From the NCBI RefSeq assembly GCF_001431725.1, contig NZ_CP013106.1:1612001-1676000 (forward strand): a DNA stretch of 64,000 bases, given 5' to 3'. A program made the translations under genes and the position numbers. Below, piece by piece: positions 57,612 through 64,000 of this stretch. Within the stretch, counting starts at the first letter, position 1. Each line of letters opens with the position of its first letter. Source of the stretch: Halomonas huangheensis. GTDB lineage: Bacteria > Pseudomonadota > Gammaproteobacteria > Pseudomonadales > Halomonadaceae. The notes below the pieces were generated by a model. The model ran no database searches, was not told the origin of the DNA, and worked only from the letters and a program-made list of their open reading frames with translations.

Positions 57612-60335
57612 ATGATCAACTCGTTGTTACGCAAGGTAGTCGGCTCCAAGAATGACCGTGAGGTCAAACGCATGACGCGTCAGGTGCGCGCCATCAATGT
57701 CCTGGAATCTCAACTGGAAGAGCTCGACGACGCAGCACTCAAGGCCCGCACGGCGGAGCTTCGTGAGCGTCTTGCCGCAGGTGAGAGTCTGGATGCGATC
57801 ATGCCGGAAGCCTTTGCTACGGTGCGTGAAGCCAGCAGGCGTGTCATGGGGATGCGCCACTTCGATGTGCAGATGGTGGGCGGCATGACGCTTCACCGCG
57901 GCAGAATTGCCGAGATGAAGACAGGTGAGGGCAAGACGCTGGTCGGAACCCTGGCGGTCTATCTCAATGCTCTACCAGGTCGTGGCGTGCACGTTGTGAC
58001 CGTCAACGACTATCTGGCGCGTCGTGATGCCAACTGGATGCGCCCGCTGTATGAATTTCTCGGTCTTACCGTCGGTATCATCTACTCCGGTCAGCCTCCG
58101 GCCGATAAGCGCGATGCCTATGCCTGTGATATTACCTACGGCACCAACAATGAGTATGGCTTCGACTATCTGCGCGACAACATGGTGTTCTCGCTGGAGG
58201 AGAAGGTACAGCGCGACCTGTACTTCGCCGTCATCGATGAAGTTGACTCCATTCTCATTGATGAAGCGCGTACGCCGCTGATCATTTCCGGCGCGGTGGA
58301 CGAGAATACTGAGCTGTACAAGGTCATCGATCGTCTGGCACTGAAGCTCGACAAGTGCACCGACGAAGAAGATCCGGAAAGTGGACATTTCCTGCTCGAC
58401 GAAAAGCAGAAGCAGGTCGAGCTGACCGAGAGTGGTCATCACCAGGTTGAGGAGTTGATGCGTGAAGAGGGTCTGCTTGGCGCAGAAGACTCTCTGTATG
58501 CAGCACAGAACCTCAATCTGCTACAACATATGCAGTCGGCACTACGCGCTCGTCACCTCTATCACGTCGACGTGGACTATATCATCAGCGATGATCAGGT
58601 GGTGATTGTTGATGAACACACTGGGCGTACCATGCCGGGGCGTCGTTGGTCCGAGGGGCTGCACCAGGCCGTCGAGGCCAAGGAAGGGGTGACCGTGCAG
58701 CGTGAGAGTCAGACGCTGGCTTCGACCACCTTCCAGAAGTACTTCCGCCTGTACGAGAAGCTGTCCGGCATGACCGGTACGGCGGATACCGAAGCCTTCG
58801 AATTCCGTCAGATCTATGGCCTCGATGTCATCGTCATTCCCACCAATCGCCCGTTGGTGCGCAAGGATATGAATGACCTCGTGTACCTCAGCGCCGAGGA
58901 GAAGTACGAGGCGATCATCGAGGACGTCAAGGCGCAGGTCGAAGCAGGGCGGCCTGTGCTGGTGGGTACTGCGTCGATCGAGACCTCCGAGTACATCGCC
59001 GCGCTGATGAAAACGTCAGGAATAAAGTTCGACGTGCTCAATGCCAAGCAGCACCAGCGTGAAGCGGACATTATCGCCCAGGCGGGGCGCCCAGGTTCAG
59101 TCACCATTGCCACCAACATGGCCGGTCGTGGTACCGATATCGTACTCGGCGGCAACTGGGAAGCGGAGGTGGCGAAGCTCGAGTCACCGAATGAGCAGCA
59201 GATCGCTGAGCTGAAGGCGGCATGGCAGCAGCGGCATGAGGCCGTGCTCGCGGCGGGTGGTCTGCATGTGGTTGGTTCCGAGCGCCATGAGTCTCGTCGT
59301 ATCGATAACCAGCTGCGCGGCCGCGCTGGCCGTCAGGGGGATCCGGGCTCGACGCGTTTCTTCCTGTCCCTCGAGGACAGCCTCATGCGCCTGTTTGGCT
59401 CGGATCGTGTGCAGCGCCTGATGCAGGCGTTGGGTCTCGAGCGTGGTGAGGCAATTGAGCATAAGATGGTCTCCAACGCTGTCGAGCGTGCTCAGAAAAA
59501 GGTCGAGGGTCGCAACTTCGATATTCGCAAGCAGTTGCTCGAATATGACGATGTGGCAAATGATCAGCGCTCAGTCATCTATGAGCAGCGCAACGAGATT
59601 CTCGCCGCCTCGGATGTCTCCGAGAATGTCATGGGGATCCGTGAGGAGGTGCTCGATCAGGGCATCAGTGAGTTCGTGCCGCCGCAGAGTTTGCCTGAGC
59701 AGTGGGATCTCTCGGGGCTCGAGAGCCACCTCAAGAGCGAATTCAACCTCGAGGCGCCGGTGGTGCAGTGGTCCGAGGAAGATGACCATTTCCACGAGGA
59801 GCAGCTCCGTGAGCGCCTGCAGACCCAGCATCGACAGGCGTATGAGGCCAAGGTGGCAATTGCTGGCCAGGAGTTGATGCGCCGCTTCGAGAAGCAGGTC
59901 ATGCTCCAGGTACTCGATACGCGTTGGAAGGAACACCTGCAGTCCATGGATCACCTGCGTCGCGGTATCCACCTGCGCGGCTACGCGCAGAAGAATCCCA
60001 AGCAGGAATACAAGCGCGAGTCGTTCGAGCTGTTCCAGAATCTGTTGACCAACATCAAGTCCGACGTGACGCGTATTCTCAGTCACGTTCAGGTGCGCGC
60101 ACCTGAAGAGGTTGATGCTCTTGAGCGTCAGCGCCGCGAAGCACTGGAACGTGAATCCGCCCAGGCCGCCAGTCGTCATGATGAGCCGGAACTGGCCGAG
60201 GGCGAGGAGCGCCAGGCCAGTGAAGCTGTCGACACGAAGCCGGTACGCCGTGATGCGCCCAAGGTCGGGCGTAACGATCCGTGTCCATGTGGCTCGGGCA
60301 AGAAATACAAGCAGTGCTGCGGTCAGTTGAACTAA
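57612..60335 (+). CDS. secA: Preprotein translocase ATPase SecA
   Basis: 907 aa (E. coli 901) from the ATG at 57612 ([16 protein letters not shown]), the usual SecA start. Walker A GEGKT at residues 105-109, [15 protein letters not shown] near 211-225, Walker B/second nucleotide domain with [18 protein letters not shown] near 497 and the C-terminal zinc motif [13 protein letters not shown] near 891-903, which binds SecB. Drives protein export through SecYEG. The start has a weak ribosome site. Confidence 0.99.
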   Translation: MINSLLRKVVGSKNDREVKRMTRQVRAINVLESQLEELDDAALKARTAELRERLAAGESLDAIMPEAFATVREASRRVMGMRHFDVQMVGGMTLHRGRIAEMKTGEGKTLVGTLAVYLNALPGRGVHVVTVNDYLARRDANWMRPLYEFLGLTVGIIYSGQPPADKRDAYACDITYGTNNEYGFDYLRDNMVFSLEEKVQRDLYFAVIDEVDSILIDEARTPLIISGAVDENTELYKVIDRLALKLDKCTDEEDPESGHFLLDEKQKQVELTESGHHQVEELMREEGLLGAEDSLYAAQNLNLLQHMQSALRARHLYHVDVDYIISDDQVVIVDEHTGRTMPGRRWSEGLHQAVEAKEGVTVQRESQTLASTTFQKYFRLYEKLSGMTGTADTEAFEFRQIYGLDVIVIPTNRPLVRKDMNDLVYLSAEEKYEAIIEDVKAQVEAGRPVLVGTASIETSEYIAALMKTSGIKFDVLNAKQHQREADIIAQAGRPGSVTIATNMAGRGTDIVLGGNWEAEVAKLESPNEQQIAELKAAWQQRHEAVLAAGGLHVVGSERHESRRIDNQLRGRAGRQGDPGSTRFFLSLEDSLMRLFGSDRVQRLMQALGLERGEAIEHKMVSNAVERAQKKVEGRNFDIRKQLLEYDDVANDQRSVIYEQRNEILAASDVSENVMGIREEVLDQGISEFVPPQSLPEQWDLSGLESHLKSEFNLEAPVVQWSEEDDHFHEEQLRERLQTQHRQAYEAKVAIAGQELMRRFEKQVMLQVLDTRWKEHLQSMDHLRRGIHLRGYAQKNPKQEYKRESFELFQNLLTNIKSDVTRILSHVQVRAPEEVDALERQRREALERESAQAASRHDEPELAEGEERQASEAVDTKPVRRDAPKVGRNDPCPCGSGKKYKQCCGQLN

Positions 60336-60375
60336 TCGCATAACTTATCGCATAGCAAGGTGGCGTAACCTACCC

Positions 60376-60389
60376 CTGACAACTGTCAG
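60376..60389. promoter_or_regulatory. 14-bp palindrome upstream of argJ
   Basis: CTGACA-AC-TGTCAG, a perfect 6-bp inverted repeat, possibly an operator. It does not resemble the ArgR box (TGAATAATTATTCA type). Confidence 0.3.
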
Positions 60390-60399
60390 ACACCCTATC

Positions 60400-60429
60400 C
60401 ACAACCCCGGGCCCAGACTCGGGGTTGTG
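60400..60429 (+). terminator. Hairpin between secA and argJ
   Basis: CACAACCCCG, 10-nt loop, CGGGGTTGTG: perfect 10-bp stem with no T-run, ending 20 bp before argJ. Terminator-like or a leader hairpin. Confidence 0.5.
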
Positions 60430-60449
60430 CCCAGTGAAGGAGACAACAG

Positions 60450-61667
60450 ATGGCTGTGGGTGAGAGTAACTTTCCGTTCATGCCGCGTATTGAAGGGGTG
60501 CGCCTGGGTACCGCGATGGCAGCGATCAAGAAGCCGGGCCGTCGCGACCTGGTGGTGATCGAGGTGGTCGAGGGCGCCAGTGTGGCCGGAACCTTCACTC
60601 GCAATGCATTCTGCGCCGCGCCCGTTCATGTGGCGAAGCGCCACCTGGGCGAAGGCAATGGTGTGCGTTACCTGGTCATCAACACCGGCAACGCCAATGC
60701 TGGTACCGGCGAGGTGGGGATGCGCGATGCGCATGATACCTGTGCTGAACTGGCGAAGCTGACAGATGTTACGACCGAGGCCGTGCTGCCTTTTTCCACC
60801 GGTGTCATTGGTGAGCCGTTGCCGATGGAGCGCCTGTTGGCTGGGCTGCCCGAGGCACTGGAGTCCATGGGGGATGATCAGCAGGCCTGGCAACTGGCCG
60901 CAGAGGGCATCCTCACTACCGACACTCGCGCCAAGGGTGTGAGCCGCCAACTGGAGTTGGCGGGAGGTACGGTGACGATCAATGGCATCGCCAAGGGCTC
61001 GGGCATGATCTGCCCCAATATGGCAACCATGCTGGGTTTCGTTGCAACGGACGCGGGTATCACGCAGAGCGCCCTGGAGAAGATGCTCCAGCAAGGGGTG
61101 CGTAAGTCGTTCAATAGCATCACTGTCGATAGTGATACTTCCACCAACGATGCCTGCATGCTGATGGCAACCGGTAGCGGCGTGTCATTGACGGCTGCTG
61201 ATGATCTCGCTGCTTTCCGCGAAGCGCTGGATGAGGTGCTGGTGGAGTTGGCTCAGTCGATCATTCGTGATGGCGAAGGTGCTACCAAGTTCGTCACTCT
61301 CGATGTTCAGGGGGCCAATAGCGAGGACGAAGCCCGTGAGGTCGCCTTTACCGTGGCGCATTCGCCACTGGTCAAGACCGCACTCTATGCCAGTGATGCC
61401 AATTGGGGGCGGATTCTTGCCGCAGTCGGCCGTGCAAGGGTCGAAGACTTCGATGTGGATCGCGTGGTCATTGATCTGGGTGAGGTGCGTCTGGTCGAGA
61501 ACGGCGGGCGCGCGGCCGGCTATACCGAGGAAGCCGGTAGCGCGGTTATGGCCCGTGAAGAGATCGTTATCCGTATTGATCTCGGAAGAGGTGATGCAGG
61601 GGCGATGATATGGACGTCGGACCTGTCGCATGACTATGTATCGATCAATGCTGATTATCGTAGCTGA
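60450..61667 (+). CDS. argJ: Bifunctional ornithine acetyltransferase / N-acetylglutamate synthase
   Basis: 405 aa; GAAGGAG precedes the ATG by 8 bases. The precursor self-cleaves before a threonine nucleophile, here Thr193 in ICPNMATMLGF. It transfers acetyl from N-acetylornithine to glutamate in the cyclic arginine pathway, and in some species also makes N-acetylglutamate from acetyl-CoA; which form applies is not visible. It lies 114 bp after secA. Confidence 0.97.
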   Translation: MAVGESNFPFMPRIEGVRLGTAMAAIKKPGRRDLVVIEVVEGASVAGTFTRNAFCAAPVHVAKRHLGEGNGVRYLVINTGNANAGTGEVGMRDAHDTCAELAKLTDVTTEAVLPFSTGVIGEPLPMERLLAGLPEALESMGDDQQAWQLAAEGILTTDTRAKGVSRQLELAGGTVTINGIAKGSGMICPNMATMLGFVATDAGITQSALEKMLQQGVRKSFNSITVDSDTSTNDACMLMATGSGVSLTAADDLAAFREALDEVLVELAQSIIRDGEGATKFVTLDVQGANSEDEAREVAFTVAHSPLVKTALYASDANWGRILAAVGRARVEDFDVDRVVIDLGEVRLVENGGRAAGYTEEAGSAVMAREEIVIRIDLGRGDAGAMIWTSDLSHDYVSINADYRS

Positions 61668-61736
61668 TTGACGTGTCAGACTCTGTTCATATTATCTCCA
61701 GAAGCCCTTTGGCTGGCTCGAAGGCTTTTGGCTCGG

Positions 61737-61780
61737 CTTCAGAGATTACGAGCTTCAGAGATTACGAGCTTCAGAGATTA
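61737..61780. repeat. 16-bp tandem repeat, about 2.75 copies
   Basis: CTTCAGAGATTACGAG at 61737-61752 and 61753-61768, then a partial CTTCAGAGATTA (61769-61780). It fills part of the 239-bp argJ-nudix gap. No coding sense. Confidence 0.85.
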
Positions 61781-61906
61781 TAGTGGGATGAAACCTGGCG
61801 CCGGTGTCGGTATCCTGTGTCGATTCCGAACAGGCCGATTCCGAAAAGGCTCCCTTGACAGAGAACTACGCGGGATAGCTCCGCGACTCCAGGCTGGTAT
61901 TGTTGA

Positions 61907-62863
61907 ATGAACACTATGGTGAAAAGAAGGGTGCATGTGGCGGCGGCCGCCATCATCAGCGCCGATGGTAAGGATGTCCTGTTGGCGCGGCGTCCGTCGA
62001 ATGTCGATCAGGGCGGTCTATGGGAGTTTCCGGGCGGCAAGTTGGCGCCTTACGAGACTGGCCTCGAAGCACTCAAGCGCGAGTTGCACGAGGAGCTGGG
62101 CATCGAGATTCGGCGCGCTCAACCACTGATCCGCATTCATCACGAATATCCGGACAAGCACATCCTGTTGGATGTGTGGCAGGTCAAGGACTTCCTTGGC
62201 GAGCCCTTCGGACGTGAAGGTCAGGCGGTGCGTTGGGTGCCTATGGATGAGCTGTTCAGCTATCCGTTCCCGGCGGCAAACCTGCCGATCCTGCGTGCAG
62301 TGAAGCTGCCCTCGGAGTATCTGATTACTGATGAGGAAAGCGACGAAGCGCTCTTCGACAGTCGGCTCGAGCGCGCGTTGAAGGAAGACGGTATTCGTCT
62401 TGTTCAATTGCGTGCCAAACAGCTTGATGATGATGCGTATGTTGCACGCGCCAGGCGTGCGTTGGAGCTTTGCCGTAAGTATGGTGCTCGCCTGGTTCTC
62501 AATTCCGAGCCGGAGCTGCTCGAGCGGGTCGAGGCTGATGGAGTGCACCTTACCAGTGCGCGCCTGATGACTCTCGAGCGTCGTCCGATCAGTGAAGACA
62601 AGTGGCTTTCCGCTTCAACTCACGACAAGGCGCAGCTCGATCAGGCCGCACGTATCGGCTGTGATTTCGTGACGCTGTCACCACTGCGCACCACGCCCTC
62701 CCATCCGGAAGTACCGCCGATCGGTTGGCACGACTTCCAGCAGTTGGTTGAGCGTGCAGGAATGCCGGTCTACGCTCTCGGCGGCATGACCCGTCACGAT
62801 GCCAGCCATGCACGTGCAGTCGGTGCCCAGGGAATTGCCTCGATTCGCGATTTCTGGCAGTAA
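61907..62863 (+). CDS. Nudix hydrolase - ThiE-like fusion protein (MutT family)
   Basis: 318 aa fusion. Residues 1-140 are a Nudix domain with the box GLEALKRELHEELGIEI near residues 48-64 (G-x5-E-x7-REVxEEL form) after GGLWEFPGGKLAPYE. Residues from about 155 to 318 resemble thiamine-phosphate synthase (IRLVQLRAKQLDDDAYVARA, LVLNSEPELLERVEADGVHL, VTLSPLRTTPSHPE). The N-terminal part removes oxidised nucleotides such as 8-oxo-dGTP in relatives. The ThiE part may be inactive; P. aeruginosa PA4400 has the same layout from memory. The start is unclear: another ATG lies 9 bp in. Confidence 0.88.
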   Translation: MNTMVKRRVHVAAAAIISADGKDVLLARRPSNVDQGGLWEFPGGKLAPYETGLEALKRELHEELGIEIRRAQPLIRIHHEYPDKHILLDVWQVKDFLGEPFGREGQAVRWVPMDELFSYPFPAANLPILRAVKLPSEYLITDEESDEALFDSRLERALKEDGIRLVQLRAKQLDDDAYVARARRALELCRKYGARLVLNSEPELLERVEADGVHLTSARLMTLERRPISEDKWLSASTHDKAQLDQAARIGCDFVTLSPLRTTPSHPEVPPIGWHDFQQLVERAGMPVYALGGMTRHDASHARAVGAQGIASIRDFWQ

Positions 62864-62895
62864 ACCGTCGCGGGAGATATTCTGGCAAGGCTGTT

Positions 62896-62932
62896 CAGCA
62901 GGGCGACGAGTCGATGACTCGTCGCCCTGCTG
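62896..62932. terminator. Terminator between convergent nudix and aguB genes
   Basis: Perfect 17-bp stem (62896-62912 with 62916-62932), loop GAT, containing GGGCGACGAGTC; serves both directions. Confidence 0.9.
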
Positions 62933-63008
62933 GCTTTCGCCTCGTACAGAGCTTCAAGCCGATTCTTCAGCGCCGTCTGAAGGCGCGCAGCCACTTTTCA
63001 GACAAGGC

Positions 63009-63911
63009 TTAATCGCGGAAGCGACGCGTCAGCTCGCCATAGGCGTCAATCCGGCGGTCGCGCAGATAAGGCCAGATGCGCCGCACATCCTCACCATGAT
63101 CCAGGTCCAGTGTCACCAATAGTCGCTCGGCTTCGGTGCCGGCCTGCGCCAGTATTTCTCCCTGTGGACCGCAGACGAAGCTGCCGCCCCAGAAGTCGAT
63201 ACCGGGGCTGATGTTGGAGAGGTCAGCCTCGTGCCCAACACGGTTGGCGACCATCACCGGTATGCCATTGGCTACGCCATGGCTGCGCTGGATAATCGTC
63301 CAGGCATCCTTCTGGCGTTGCTTTTCGCTGTCGTCATCCGGCGGGCACCAGCCGATGGCCGTCGGATAGAGCAGGATCTCGGCTCCGGCCAGTGCCATCA
63401 GGCGGGCGGCCTCTGGGTACCACTGGTCCCAGCATACCAGCACGCCGAGTCGGCCTACCGAGGTCTCTATAGGGGTAAAGCCCTGTCGACGCTCGGCATC
63501 ATGGTCGCCAGGCGTGAAGTAGAACTTCTCGTAGAAGCCAGGATCATCCGGAATGTGCATCTTGCGATAGTGGCCGACGAGGCCACGCTTGCCGTCATAG
63601 ACAACCGCGGTGTTGTGGTAGATTCCTGCGGTACGGCGTTCAAACAGCGAGCCCATCAGCACGATATCGAGCTCGGCGGCCAATTCGCTGAGCCTGGTTC
63701 CGGTCGGGCCGTCGAGTGGCTCGGCAAGATCGAACAGCTCGGTATCTTCGTACTGGCAGAAGTAGTGCGTAGCGTGCAGCTCCTGGAGCATGACGAGCCT
63801 GGCTCCATTGCCCGCAAGCTCGCGGATACCCGCTTCGCTTTCGGCGAGGCTGCGTTGCTTGTCCGGCCAGGCAGGTTGTTGCACCAGGCCAACCTTGAGC
63901 TGTCGGGTCAT
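63009..63911 (-). CDS. aguB: N-carbamoylputrescine amidase
   Basis: 300 aa from the ATG at 63911, which overlaps the aguA stop. Nitrilase-superfamily catalytic triad Glu44 (LQELHATHYF), Lys117 (GHYRKMHIPDD) and Cys160 (VCWDQWYPE). It hydrolyses N-carbamoylputrescine to putrescine, the last step of the agmatine route. The aguA neighbour upstream on the same strand supports the call. Confidence 0.96.
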   Translation of the reverse strand: MTRQLKVGLVQQPAWPDKQRSLAESEAGIRELAGNGARLVMLQELHATHYFCQYEDTELFDLAEPLDGPTGTRLSELAAELDIVLMGSLFERRTAGIYHNTAVVYDGKRGLVGHYRKMHIPDDPGFYEKFYFTPGDHDAERRQGFTPIETSVGRLGVLVCWDQWYPEAARLMALAGAEILLYPTAIGWCPPDDDSEKQRQKDAWTIIQRSHGVANGIPVMVANRVGHEADLSNISPGIDFWGGSFVCGPQGEILAQAGTEAERLLVTLDLDHGEDVRRIWPYLRDRRIDAYGELTRRFRD

Positions 63912-64000
63912 GAGAGTGCTCCTTGATGCGTTGAGATCGATGGCGTCAGGCTGCCGCGAGGCCATTGCATGGTGAGGCAGTGCAGGCTGCCATGCTGGCG
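63908..64000 (-). CDS. aguA: Agmatine deiminase, C-terminal end (partial)
   Basis: 30 residues and the stop are in the window; the gene continues beyond the right edge. The visible part begins RQHGSLHCLTMQWPRG, which matches the C-terminal GS(L/I)HC-T-Q region of agmatine deiminases, where the Cys is the nucleophile. It produces N-carbamoylputrescine for AguB. The stop codon overlaps the aguB start (ATGA). Confidence 0.8.
   Translation of the reverse strand, partial: RQHGSLHCLTMQWPRGSLTPSISTHQGALS

Noticed and set aside
57232..57615. Overlapping plus-strand frame (127 aa) in another phase before secA
   Set aside because: It lacks any signal peptide or domain and its codon use is less like the neighbours; the 57194 frame has a clear signal peptide and ends before secA.

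Overview
The window is a gene-dense chromosomal core segment of a gammaproteobacterium, most likely Halomonas or another member of the Halomonadaceae. Gene order is close to that of Pseudomonas aeruginosa over some 50 kb (npr-rapZ-ptsN-hpf-rpoN-lptB..., mla, murA-hisG-hisD, rplM-rpsI-petABC-sspAB, rnpB, dcw cluster, lpxC-dciA-secA-argJ). GC looks like the high fifties, and heptad repeats of the AGCTGTA type sit between genes. The genus is an inference; the class is well supported. I found no tRNA, rRNA operon, insertion sequence, prophage or CRISPR array.

Layout. 1-5.8 kb: a fatty-acid degradation group (acyl-CoA synthetase, 3-hydroxyacyl-CoA dehydrogenase, acyl-CoA dehydrogenase) with a promoter overlapped by two PsrA-like palindromes, then two GNAT acetyltransferases. 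5.9-9.7 kb: a cation diffusion facilitator, two small proteins, bioA with a candidate BirA operator, and a WaaP-like kinase-fold protein. 9.7-17.1 kb (minus strand): PTS-Ntr and sigma-54 genes (npr, rapZ, ptsN, hpf, rpoN), then lptB-lptA-lptC-kdsC-kdsD for LPS transport and Kdo synthesis. 17.5-24.3 kb (plus): mlaFEDCB, ibaG, murA, hisG, hisD. 24.4-28.7 kb: a DegS/AlgW protease, Nif3-like protein, YhcB/ZapG and ZapE. 28.9-34 kb: rplM-rpsI, the cytochrome bc1 operon petABC, sspA-sspB. 34.1-37.5 kb (minus): dolP, diaA, yraN, lpoA. 37.5-38.8 kb: rsmI and rnpB. 38.9-56.5 kb: the division and cell wall cluster rsmH-ftsL-ftsI-murE-murF-mraY-murD-ftsW-murG-murC-ddl-ftsQ-ftsA-ftsZ-lpxC, without mraZ. 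56.6-64 kb: dciA, a small secreted ORF, secA, argJ, a Nudix-ThiE fusion, aguB and the 3' end of aguA.

Most genes build or guard the cell envelope: LPS transport and Kdo, lipid asymmetry, peptidoglycan precursors, divisome, envelope stress protease, Sec motor. The most interesting item is the small signal-peptide ORF at 57194-57541 just before secA. It ends in Arg-Arg-Gly-Pro-Pro, resembling the RAGP/RAPP ends of translation-arrest peptides such as SecM. It is followed by a strong stem-loop, and the arrest codons can pair with the region before the secA start. This suggests a SecM-like secretion monitor with a different sequence; it is an inference that needs testing.
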